Shown: positions 24,124 through 32,311 of the stretch, in pieces | Position numbering within the stretch: the stretch's first letter is position 1 | Layout of the letters: the number at the start of each line of letters is the position of its first letter | From: CAZDXJ01 sp964509475 | GTDB lineage: Bacteria; Pseudomonadota; Gammaproteobacteria; Methylococcales; Methylomonadaceae | Reading direction: 5' to 3' | Length of the DNA: 47,120 bases | Assembly: GCA_964509475.1 (NCBI GenBank) | Contig: CAZDXJ010000011.1 | Span: forward strand, 1 to 47,120 | Made by a program: the position numbers and the translations under genes | Notes under the pieces: generated by a model | Told to the model about the DNA's origin: nothing | Databases searched by the model: none | Seen by the model: only the letters and a program-made list of their open reading frames with translations

Positions 24124-25154
24124 GCACGATGACGATGCAAGGCCCACACAATATGTTCCCTGAGCAGTTCCGAAGCACCGCTCAGGCGTTGTTTGAGTTC
24201 ACGGATTATATCGGCAGAGCTTGGCGCGTTACCCAGGGCAACGGCAATATTTCGCGACCAACGTTCAAAGCCGATGCGCCGGATTGCAGAACCTTCGGTT
24301 TTTTTTAAAAATTCCGCCTCGCTCCAGGAAAACAAGTGTAATAACGAAGCCTTGTCCAGATTATGCCGAGGGCTGAAGTCAGCCGTTTCGGTCTGCCGGG
24401 CAAAACGGTTCCAGGGACACACAATCTGACAATCGTCACAGCCGTAAATGCGGTTGCCGATCAGAGGGCGTAAGGTTTCAGGGATAGCACCTGCCAGTTC
24501 GATGGTCAAATAGGAAATACAACGTTTGGCGTCAACATTGTAAGGAGCGACAATAGCGCCTGTTGGACAAATGTCCATACAGGCGGTGCATTGGCCGCAA
24601 TGGTTGCTGGCCGGGGTGTCGATTTGCAAAGGCAGGTCGGTGTAGATTTCACCCAGAAAAAACCAGGAGCCGTGTTGCCGGTGAATGACAAGACTGTGTT
24701 TGCCTATCCAGCCCAGTCCGGCTTTTTCTGCCAGGTCGGTTTCCATAACCGGAGCGCTGTCCACGAAAACCCGATAACCAAACGATCCGATTTCGGCTTG
24801 CAGGCGATCGGCCAGTTTTTGCAAACGCTTGCGCAGCACTTTATGATAATCGCGTCCCAATGCATAACGGCTGATATAAGCGGCCTGTGGATTATCCAGG
24901 GTTTGCTGGATGTTTTGCCGGCTTTGGGTCAGATAATCCATGCGCACCGATATGACCCGGATTGTTCCGGGTTGTAAAAGCCCGGGCCGGCTGCGTTTCA
25001 GGCCGTGCCGCTGCATATAGTGCATCTGGCCATGAAAACTGTTATCCAGCCAGTTCTGCAAGCGTTTTTCAGCGTTCGGCAACCGGGTATCGGTGATACC
25101 CAGTTGCTGAAAACCCAGCTGTCTGGCCCAGTCTTTGAGTTTATTCTCGATCAA
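24120..25154 (-). CDS. queG: Epoxyqueuosine reductase QueG
   Basis: A cobalamin and iron-sulfur enzyme that reduces epoxyqueuosine to queuosine in tRNA. It has 344 residues, normal length. Features are the N-terminal cobalamin-binding part with YALGRDYHKVLR and the DSAPVMET block with the catalytic Asp. Two 4Fe-4S motifs follow, CGQCTACMDICP and CDDCQIVCPWN. A HEAT-like C-terminus interacts with tRNA. The start is TTG 25152-25154 within the stop region of the upstream gene (TTGA overlap); a stop just upstream in frame rules out an earlier start. In E. coli queG adjoins nnr; here it lies beside ftsK. queF, earlier in the same pathway, is about 2 kb away. Confidence 0.95.
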   Translation of the reverse strand: MIENKLKDWARQLGFQQLGITDTRLPNAEKRLQNWLDNSFHGQMHYMQRHGLKRSRPGLLQPGTIRVISVRMDYLTQSRQNIQQTLDNPQAAYISRYALGRDYHKVLRKRLQKLADRLQAEIGSFGYRVFVDSAPVMETDLAEKAGLGWIGKHSLVIHRQHGSWFFLGEIYTDLPLQIDTPASNHCGQCTACMDICPTGAIVAPYNVDAKRCISYLTIELAGAIPETLRPLIGNRIYGCDDCQIVCPWNRFARQTETADFSPRHNLDKASLLHLFSWSEAEFLKKTEGSAIRRIGFERWSRNIAVALGNAPSSADIIRELKQRLSGASELLREHIVWALHRHRA

Positions 25155-26080
25155 ACCAGAGGATAGCGTTGCTTCATGTCATCATAGACCATACCGGAGA
25201 TGGAACGGATGACATTGCTTCGGCTTCTTGCCCATTGGCCATAATTTCTGGCTCGACGTTGTTTTTCGATAATGCCAATAAAGGTATAAGGATAGGTGTT
25301 TTCGTCCCGGCCTACGGCTTCTACAATACCCATGTCACCGCATAAACGGGCCGTTGTTCCGGTTTTGTCATAAACCCGGGTAACCGGCGGAATATTGTTT
25401 ACACCAACGCTGATGCGGTCAGAATTGCGTAAACTCATCAGCCGTTTCAGCTCATGGGCATAGGGCAGCGCATCGTGCCATAAGGCATACAGAAAGCGGC
25501 TGTAATCGCGTGCTGAGGCCCGGTTGCGATAGGTTCTGCCATTACGTGGGATATATTCACGAATCCGGGTATGCTGAAAAATACCCGGGGCATAGCGTTT
25601 GAGAATTTTTTCAACTTCCCGGGGGCGTTGCGATTTAGGTTTGTTACTTAAACGCTTGATAAAAAAATTGGTTGCCTGATTGTTACTGTAACGAATCATG
25701 GCTTCCATTTTTTTACGGATGCGGTAACTGTAAGGGTAATGCTTTTTGTCGTGCTTGTGTTTGTAAAAATAGGCCAGGGCAATGAAGGGTTTGATCATGC
25801 TGGCGCTTTGATAGGCGCTGTTTTCATTGATGGAAACCAGTTTTTGCCGGGTATTGAAATCGTAAACCGACCAGGCGGTTTTTTCATCGGCTGCGATAAT
25901 GCCGCGCCGGCGCAGCATTTTGATATAGCCATTTATTTTTTGTTCAAGATGCTCGCGTTGGTATGCCGCTGCAGCGGTTTTTGGAGTCAAGGCTCCTGCA
26001 CTCAATAGCGGTAAAGTCGCTAACAACATCATACAACGACGGCGTCCAAGATCGATATGAGTTGTTGTATTGTTTTTCAT
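25151..26080 (-). CDS. Exported serine hydrolase, class A beta-lactamase fold
   Basis: A 309-residue exported protein. The N-terminus has three arginines before a hydrophobic stretch (GRRRCMMLLATLPLLSAGA), which could be a Tat signal. Serine beta-lactamase/DD-peptidase motifs are in order: SMIK (S94 to K97), SNN (S132 to N134) and KTG (K239 to G241). The omega-loop Glu typical of class A beta-lactamases was not seen; the region reads RNRASARDYSRFL. It is therefore more likely a peptidoglycan peptidase or related hydrolase than a resistance enzyme. The stop overlaps the queG start; a functional link is not evident. Confidence 0.82.
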   Translation of the reverse strand: MKNNTTTHIDLGRRRCMMLLATLPLLSAGALTPKTAAAAYQREHLEQKINGYIKMLRRRGIIAADEKTAWSVYDFNTRQKLVSINENSAYQSASMIKPFIALAYFYKHKHDKKHYPYSYRIRKKMEAMIRYSNNQATNFFIKRLSNKPKSQRPREVEKILKRYAPGIFQHTRIREYIPRNGRTYRNRASARDYSRFLYALWHDALPYAHELKRLMSLRNSDRISVGVNNIPPVTRVYDKTGTTARLCGDMGIVEAVGRDENTYPYTFIGIIEKQRRARNYGQWARSRSNVIRSISGMVYDDMKQRYPLV

Positions 26081-26593
26081 CGCTTTATGTAGAACTATAA
26101 ATTCTCAAAGTACTGTGTTCAAGGAATGGTTTATTACTGACGTGCCTTTTCTTCACAGAGAAAACATGTCGCTCATTCATGAATTTACGGAATTATTCAT
26201 TGTTTATATACTCTGCGCGGTCACGGATGCGGAAAATGAACCGGCCATCGGAGCCACTACCATTAAAGGATTTGGGTGCCGGTGCGGCTTGTTGTACTAT
26301 GCGGATAAATCCAGCTTTTCTGCGAATGGCTGGATAAATCCGCACCTGCATCCATAAATCCATTCAACAAAAGGGCTTAAACTTAACGGCAATGGGTAAG
26401 GGCAAGCCCAGCTCTTCCGTGGAAGGGCCGGGCAAGCCGCCTGCCAACAGCGCCCAATTGCCCGATCATTTTCCGCCTTCATAACCGTATGGCGTGTAAA
26501 AACACTCTTGAACCCCAACAACAGCTATTTTCAAAATCACGCAACCGTGACCGCGTGAAGTATAACTATAATCATAGCAGTTTTGGCCTGTTT
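26081..26593. other. 513-base gap with an inverted repeat, no gene seen
   Basis: No convincing coding sequence lies between psd and the serine hydrolase gene, which run in the same direction. Bases 26301-26343 form an imperfect hairpin (GCGGAT-AA-ATCCAGC against GCTGGAT-AA-ATCCGC) with a 13-base loop. A further short CACGC/GCGTG stem is near 26545-26565. Promoter elements for the hydrolase gene would be in the 26081-26200 part, but none was clear enough to name. Confidence 0.5.
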
Positions 26594-27451
26594 TTAAAGT
26601 AATAAACCCATTAATTCCCCCATTTTTATTGATTGACCCGGGCTTAAGTTCTGACGCCAATGAATTGTGTTTTTGGCAAATAACACGATAATTGTCGAGC
26701 CCATGTTAAAGCGGCCCATTTCTTCACCACGCTGTAAAACCGGTGCATTTTGTGAGTATTGAAATGTGCGGATTTTCGAGCCGTGTGGCGGTGTTATAAC
26801 GCCCTGCCAAACCGTTTCGATACTGGCCACAAAAATGGCGCCAACCAGTACCAATGCCATAGGACCCGCTTCGGTATCAAATAATGCGACCACCCGTTCG
26901 TTGCGGGCAAACAGACCGGGTATGGCTTGCGTGGTCGCTGTGTTGACACTGAACAGGCGGCCCGGAATATAAATCATCTCCCGCAAACTGCCGGTCAATG
27001 GCATATGCAGCCGGTGGTAATCTTTGGGTGACAAGTAAATGGTGGCAAATTTTCCGTCCATGAAGGTCTGAGTGTGTTTTTCGCCGCCGCCCAACAAGGT
27101 TTGGGCGGAATAATGTTTTCCTTTTGCTTGTATGATTTGTCCATCCGCAATATCGCCAATTTGACTGACCCTGCCATCGGCGGGGCTGGCTATTGCGCCG
27201 AATGTATTGGTAATGGGTCGGCAGTGTGGTTTCAGTGCACGGGTAAAGAACTGGTTGAAACTGGTATAAGCATCAATATCCGGGTACAAGGCTTCATCCA
27301 TGTTGACCTGATAATGGCGGATGATTTGCCGGATGAAAAAATTTTTCCAGATTTTGTTTTCACAATGCGTCAATTTGCCCATCAATCTGGAAAGCGGGTG
27401 GTGGGGCAGAAAATATTGTGGTAACGCAGTGACAGCTTGTTTGATATTCAT
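26594..27451 (-). CDS. psd: Phosphatidylserine decarboxylase proenzyme
   Basis: Makes phosphatidylethanolamine at the inner membrane. It has 285 residues. The proenzyme self-cleaves at a GST motif, here MGST at about 250-253 (usual form LGST); S252 becomes the pyruvoyl group. Other family residues seen are SPADGRV (D92), KDYHRLHMP (His at about 149) and FFTRALK. ATG 27449-27451 gives the normal N-terminus; the longer frame has no family match. It starts 7 bases after queF on the same strand, without a clear ribosome site, so it may depend on queF translation. Confidence 0.94.
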   Translation of the reverse strand: MNIKQAVTALPQYFLPHHPLSRLMGKLTHCENKIWKNFFIRQIIRHYQVNMDEALYPDIDAYTSFNQFFTRALKPHCRPITNTFGAIASPADGRVSQIGDIADGQIIQAKGKHYSAQTLLGGGEKHTQTFMDGKFATIYLSPKDYHRLHMPLTGSLREMIYIPGRLFSVNTATTQAIPGLFARNERVVALFDTEAGPMALVLVGAIFVASIETVWQGVITPPHGSKIRTFQYSQNAPVLQRGEEMGRFNMGSTIIVLFAKNTIHWRQNLSPGQSIKMGELMGLLL

Positions 27452-27458
27452 TGATCGA

Positions 27459-27848
27459 TTACGGCAGGGTAACAAGTTCAGGCGCTTGCCAGTTGTTGCG
27501 GCGATGCTCGGCAATCACCGTTGTATACAAGCCACCACGGACATTGAATTCGGCGCGGATACGCATGAAATTAGGGGAAGTGGCATTGACCAGATCATCG
27601 AGAATGGTATTGGTTACCGCTTCATGAAAGGCACCTTGTTCGCGAAATGACCCGATATAAAGTTTCAGAGCTTTTAATTCCACGCAAAGTTTATCGGGAA
27701 CATATTCGAGATGAATTGTGGCAAAGTCCGGTTGACCGGTTTTAGGACATAGACAGGTAAATTCCGGGATCTCGATACGGATTGTATAATCCCGTTCAGG
27801 TTGTGGATTGGCAAAGGTTTCAAGTTCTTTACTGGCTTGGGTTGACAT
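27459..27848 (-). CDS. queF: preQ0 reductase QueF (short type)
   Basis: NADPH-dependent 7-cyano-7-deazaguanine reductase, making preQ1 for queuosine. The 129-residue protein is of the unimodular Bacillus-like type, a T-fold. The nucleophilic Cys is C34 in LCPKTGQPDF, with catalytic Asp D41, and the family signature ELKALKLYIGSFR follows. HEAVTNTILDDL is also present. GAGAG lies just upstream of ATG 27846-27848. It is divergent from smc (91-base gap) and shares a transcript with psd. No preQ1 riboswitch was recognised upstream. Confidence 0.95.
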   Translation of the reverse strand: MSTQASKELETFANPQPERDYTIRIEIPEFTCLCPKTGQPDFATIHLEYVPDKLCVELKALKLYIGSFREQGAFHEAVTNTILDDLVNATSPNFMRIRAEFNVRGGLYTTVIAEHRRNNWQAPELVTLP

Positions 27849-27939
27849 GGTTCTCTCAAAAGTTAGGTGACAATGATTGCAATACCGATAATAATAAGCG
27901 GTTATGTTGAGTGAATGGTTATAGACATTTTACCTGTAA

Positions 27940-30900
27940 ATGAAGCTGGAAAAAATCAAACTTTCAGGTTTTAAATCATTTGTCGATCCAACTACGATTC
28001 CAATAACCGGTAATTTGATCGGTATTGTCGGGCCGAATGGTTGTGGCAAATCCAATATCATCGATGCCGTACGCTGGGTCATGGGCGAGAGTTCGGCGAA
28101 ACATTTGCGCGGTGGCAATATGGCGGATGTCATATTTAATGGCTCAAGCACCCGCAAACCGGTTAGCACCGCATCGGTAGAACTGATTTTTGATAACAGC
28201 GATGGCCAGGTGGGGGGCGAGTTTGCCAAATACAGTACGCTGGCTATAAAACGTCAGGTGAGCCGGGATGGGCAATCGGTGTATATGCTGAATGGGGCGA
28301 GATGTCGACGCAAGGATATTACCGATCTGTTTTTGGGCACTGGCTTGGGCTCGAGGAGTTATGCAATTATTGAGCAAGGCACAATTTCCCGTATGGTGGA
28401 AGCAAAGCCGGAAGAGCTACGGGTACATATCGAGGAGGCTGCGGGTATTTCAAAATACAAGGAACGGCGGCATGAAACGGAAACACGCATGCGCCATACC
28501 CGGGAGAATCTGGAGCGTCTGGATGATTTGCGTGAGGAAGTTGAAAAACAACTGAAGCATCTGCAAAAACAAGCTCAGAAAGCCGAACAGTACAAGCAGT
28601 TGAAAAAACAGGAACGGCAATACAAAGTTCAGTTGTTGGCGATGCGCTGGCGCAGCTATCAACGTAAAGTACAAGCTTTGCAGGATAAATTACAAACAGC
28701 CGCTGAGGAGCATAATCGCTTGTTCGTTTTGGCAAGACAGATTGATCGTGAGGTCGAACAGAAAAGAGAACAACTCAAACAGCAACAGCAACAACTCAAT
28801 ACGGTTCAGGGTGATTTTTATACGCTTGTTTCTGAACTGAGTCGTTTGCAGCAAACCATTCAACATAACCGGCAGACTCAACAGGAAACCAGCCGGGAGA
28901 TTGAACGTTTGCATAGCCAATGTGAGCATACGCTTGCCGAACTGGAATCTGAAGAGCAGCAATTATTGGAACTTCGCCAGCAGCAGCATGAAACCGAGAC
29001 CCAATTATCGGTTGCAGAAGAGTTGGCCGATCAGGTTTTGCAGGTCGGCCAACAATTACAGGAGGAACGTCTTGCCTGGCAGCAACAATGGGAGCAGTTC
29101 AGAAATGATAATGCCCGTTTGAAGGAACAAACAGAAGTACAACGCAGTAAAATCGAACAATTGCAGGAACAACGCAAACAATTGTACAAACGCATGCAAA
29201 AGCTGGAACAGGAAAGCGAAATATTAGAAGGTAACGAATTACAAGACCAAATTGAAAGTCTTGATCAATCTTTGCAGATCATTGAAGAACAACGCAGCGA
29301 AGTGAATCATCAATTGCAGATGAGTTACCAGTTGATACGCGAACACCGGCAACAAATCAAACAGCACCATGATGATTTGCATGGCTTGCGTTCTGAATTG
29401 CATGCCGTGAATGGCAAGATTACTTCGCTGGAATTATTGCAGCAACATGCAATGGGCAAGGACAACAAAAAATTGAGTCAGTGGTTGCAATCATTCCAGT
29501 TAGCGGAAAAACAGCGGCTGGCGGAGTTTCTCGAGGTTGAAGCGGGTTGGGATACCGCGGTGGAAACGGTATTGGGGACTTATCTCGAGGCCATTTGTAT
29601 CGAAGATGTAGGACAATTCATTGAACATTTGGACACCCTGTCCGATGAATCGGTAACCCTGTTTGAAGTCCGGCGGGAGCAAACGGAAACAGCCCGCAGT
29701 GAGCTGCCCCGGTTGCTTGATAAAATAACCAGCCAATGTAATTTGAACAGTTTATTGGCCGGTATTTATTGCGCGGAAGATGTCGCATCCGCTCAACGCC
29801 TGGCAATACATTTGCGCGATTATGAATCCATCATTACCCCGCAAGGCACCTGGATAGGGCCGAACTGGTTGAAAGTTATTCATGCCGACGATGGCAAGGC
29901 TGGCGTGTTGCAGAGGGAAAGGGAATTGCGGGTATTGAAAGGACAGCGTTTGCAGTTACAGGCGAAAATCGGTTTGCAAGAAGAACAATTGGAAAATACC
30001 GAAAGAATTTTAAAGGATGCCGAAATTCACAGAGAAACCTTGCAGCAACAGGATAAAGACCTTGGCCTGGAGCAATCACGGCAAGCTGCCGAGTTCAGTG
30101 CTCAATCGGCCCGGCTGGAGCAGCAACAGCGGCGCCTGGATCAGGTGCGTAATGAAATGGACGAGATTGTCCGGGAGCTTGCCGACAGTGCCGAAACGCT
30201 GACGCAGGCAACATTGTCGAAAGAACAGGCCGAACAAGCCTTACAGACACTTGAGCAAAAACATCAGGAATTGGAGGCCATCAATCAATCGTTGCTGGAT
30301 CGGCAGCAACAGCTTGATCAGCAGGTCGATGAAACCCGGCAGCAAGTGCACAGCCTGCAATCTCATCGGGCTTCGTTGAGGGCGTCTGAGCAATTAACTG
30401 AAAAACAGTTAGCGCGTTTACAGCAACAATACCAACAATCGCAACAACGGCTCCAGGAATTGCAAGACAAGTTGCAAAAGAGTTCAACACCATTAGATGA
30501 CGAGGTTCTCGAATTGCAGGAACTCAACTTGCAAAAACAACAATTGGAAGCTACCTTAAAACAGGCGCGGACAAATCTTGAACAGACTGAAACAGCAGTC
30601 ACGGAATTGTCCGAGCAGCAGATCAAGGTACAACGGGATCTGGAAAAACAGAAAGAATTACTGGACAAAGTTCGTTTTGAACAGCAGGAAAACAAAGTAC
30701 GGCAGCAGACTGTAACGGAACAACTTGATGAAATAGAGGCCGATGCGGAAAAGGTACTGCAAGATTTGCCTGAGCAGGCAAACGAATCGGTATGGAAAGA
30801 TAAACTGGATACCTTGAGTTCACAACTGACACGATTGGGCACGATCAATCTGACCGCAATTGAAGAGTACAGAACGCAATCCGAACGCATGAATTTTCTG

Positions 30901-31449
30901 AACGAACAGCATGTGGACCTGGTCAATGCCTTGACGACGCTGGATCAAGCGATCAACAAAATCGACAAAGAAAGTAAACAGCGTTTTAAAGAAACATTTG
31001 ATAAAATCAACAATGGCTTGCAAGTTAAATTTCCAAAACTGTTTGGTGGGGGACAGGCTTATCTGGAACTGACCGAACAGGATTTATTGGCAAGTGGGGT
31101 TAATATTATTGCCAGGCCACCGGGAAAAAGAAACGCTTCCATTCATTTGTTGTCTGGCGGCGAAAAGGCACTGACAGCCGTGGCTCTGGTGTTTTCGATT
31201 TTTGATCTGAACCCGGCACCTTTCTGCCTGCTGGATGAAGTGGATGCGCCATTGGATGATGCAAATGTCGGACGTTTTTCCAAAATGGTGGAAGAAATGT
31301 CGGAAACGGTGCAATTTTTATATATATCTCACAATAAAGTGACAATGGAGATTGCCAAGCAATTAGCCGGCGTTACAATGAAAGAACCCGGTGTATCGCG
31401 TATGGTCGCCGTTGATATAGAAGAGGCTGTAAATTTAGCAGAGAGCTGA
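27940..31449 (+). CDS. smc: Chromosome partition protein SMC
   Basis: A chromosome condensing ATPase, 1169 residues. The N-terminal head has Walker A GPNGCGKS (31-38). A long coiled coil rich in Gln, Glu and Leu follows (about 170-500). The hinge (about 510-660) has a Gly-containing GVLQRERELR end. The second coiled coil (about 670-1000) leads to the C-terminal head with signature LLSGGEKALTAVALVF and Walker B PFCLLDEVDAPLDD. The gene starts without a clear ribosome site. zipA begins inside its stop codon (TGATG), as in other smc-zipA-ligA operons. scpA and scpB are not in the window. Confidence 0.96.
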   Translation: MKLEKIKLSGFKSFVDPTTIPITGNLIGIVGPNGCGKSNIIDAVRWVMGESSAKHLRGGNMADVIFNGSSTRKPVSTASVELIFDNSDGQVGGEFAKYSTLAIKRQVSRDGQSVYMLNGARCRRKDITDLFLGTGLGSRSYAIIEQGTISRMVEAKPEELRVHIEEAAGISKYKERRHETETRMRHTRENLERLDDLREEVEKQLKHLQKQAQKAEQYKQLKKQERQYKVQLLAMRWRSYQRKVQALQDKLQTAAEEHNRLFVLARQIDREVEQKREQLKQQQQQLNTVQGDFYTLVSELSRLQQTIQHNRQTQQETSREIERLHSQCEHTLAELESEEQQLLELRQQQHETETQLSVAEELADQVLQVGQQLQEERLAWQQQWEQFRNDNARLKEQTEVQRSKIEQLQEQRKQLYKRMQKLEQESEILEGNELQDQIESLDQSLQIIEEQRSEVNHQLQMSYQLIREHRQQIKQHHDDLHGLRSELHAVNGKITSLELLQQHAMGKDNKKLSQWLQSFQLAEKQRLAEFLEVEAGWDTAVETVLGTYLEAICIEDVGQFIEHLDTLSDESVTLFEVRREQTETARSELPRLLDKITSQCNLNSLLAGIYCAEDVASAQRLAIHLRDYESIITPQGTWIGPNWLKVIHADDGKAGVLQRERELRVLKGQRLQLQAKIGLQEEQLENTERILKDAEIHRETLQQQDKDLGLEQSRQAAEFSAQSARLEQQQRRLDQVRNEMDEIVRELADSAETLTQATLSKEQAEQALQTLEQKHQELEAINQSLLDRQQQLDQQVDETRQQVHSLQSHRASLRASEQLTEKQLARLQQQYQQSQQRLQELQDKLQKSSTPLDDEVLELQELNLQKQQLEATLKQARTNLEQTETAVTELSEQQIKVQRDLEKQKELLDKVRFEQQENKVRQQTVTEQLDEIEADAEKVLQDLPEQANESVWKDKLDTLSSQLTRLGTINLTAIEEYRTQSERMNFLNEQHVDLVNALTTLDQAINKIDKESKQRFKETFDKINNGLQVKFPKLFGGGQAYLELTEQDLLASGVNIIARPPGKRNASIHLLSGGEKALTAVALVFSIFDLNPAPFCLLDEVDAPLDDANVGRFSKMVEEMSETVQFLYISHNKVTMEIAKQLAGVTMKEPGVSRMVAVDIEEAVNLAES

Positions 31450-32207
31450 TGGATAAAGACTTACTTAGAATTGTTATTATCGCTACAGGCGCCGTTGTAT
31501 TTTTACTGGTATTGCTCTGGGGAGTTTTACGGAGCCGTAAAAGTAAACAGGGAATGGGGTTTCGCAGTGGTAAAAATGCTCTGCATCACCGCATTGATGA
31601 CTCACTTGTTGTCAATATGAATGAAGACGAGTTTGATATCGTACCCTTGGGTTCTGACACAAATAGAGAAAACCGATCCGCAGGCGATGATGAGACCTTG
31701 TTTGATATCAGTGATACATTGACCGGTTCCGATACGCTTAAAGCTGAAGATAACGGATCCATTCCACAAAATACGGAGAAGCACGCTGTTTCTAGCGCGG
31801 AAGCCAAACCGGAAATGCCGGATTTGATTCAATTCATTTTGTTGGCGGGCAATGAAAATGGTTTTAACGGTGTAGAACTGGTTAATGCCTTGAAGGGTGT
31901 CGGTTTGGTTTATGGCGATTTAAAAATATTTGAACGTCTCGATGATCAGAAACGGGTGAATTATGGTATAGCTAATCTGGTCAATCCGGGTACATTCCCG
32001 GAAACGGATCTGCATCTTTTTTCCTGTCCAGGCATCACTTTTTTCATGCAACCCAAAGTGTTGGATGACCCATTGGCTGTATTCAATGAATTGGTTGCGT
32101 TGATTTATTTATTATCACGCCAGTTAAACGGCGAAATACTGGATAGCCAAAGGCAGCCGTTGACCGATCAGACGATTGCTTCGCTCAGGAAAAGTTTGTC
32201 GGCCTAA
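31449..32207 (+). CDS. zipA: Cell division protein ZipA
   Basis: Anchors FtsZ to the inner membrane at the division ring. It has 252 residues: an N-terminal membrane segment (about 7-26), a basic stretch RSRKSKQ, an acidic Ser/Asp-rich linker (about 45-125) and the C-terminal FtsZ-binding domain (about 128-250). That domain has LIQFILLAGNENGFNGVELVNAL and a LFSCPGITFFMQ strand. The position between smc and a ligase gene strongly supports the name, since zipA sequences diverge. It overlaps smc by one base. Confidence 0.92.
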   Translation: MDKDLLRIVIIATGAVVFLLVLLWGVLRSRKSKQGMGFRSGKNALHHRIDDSLVVNMNEDEFDIVPLGSDTNRENRSAGDDETLFDISDTLTGSDTLKAEDNGSIPQNTEKHAVSSAEAKPEMPDLIQFILLAGNENGFNGVELVNALKGVGLVYGDLKIFERLDDQKRVNYGIANLVNPGTFPETDLHLFSCPGITFFMQPKVLDDPLAVFNELVALIYLLSRQLNGEILDSQRQPLTDQTIASLRKSLSA

Positions 32208-32311
32208 GCCCTTTCGGTATCATAAAATTATTCTCTTGCGCCAATGTCTTAGGTGATTGATAACGCCTTTTGCATTGGTATATCTTACTGTCTTACAGAT
32301 GTGGCTCCCTT

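Noticed and set aside
25151..26080. Antibiotic-resistance beta-lactamase
   Set aside because: SxxK, SxN and KTG are shared with peptidases, and the omega-loop Glu expected of class A enzymes was not found; context is chromosomal.
27849..27939. preQ1 riboswitch ahead of queF
   Set aside because: The 91-base gap lacks the short hairpin and A-rich tail expected of preQ1-I.
30363..30926. 187-residue antisense ORF inside smc
   Set aside because: Ser/Cys-rich composition is what results from reading the Gln/Glu-rich coiled-coil codons backwards; no start signal or family match.
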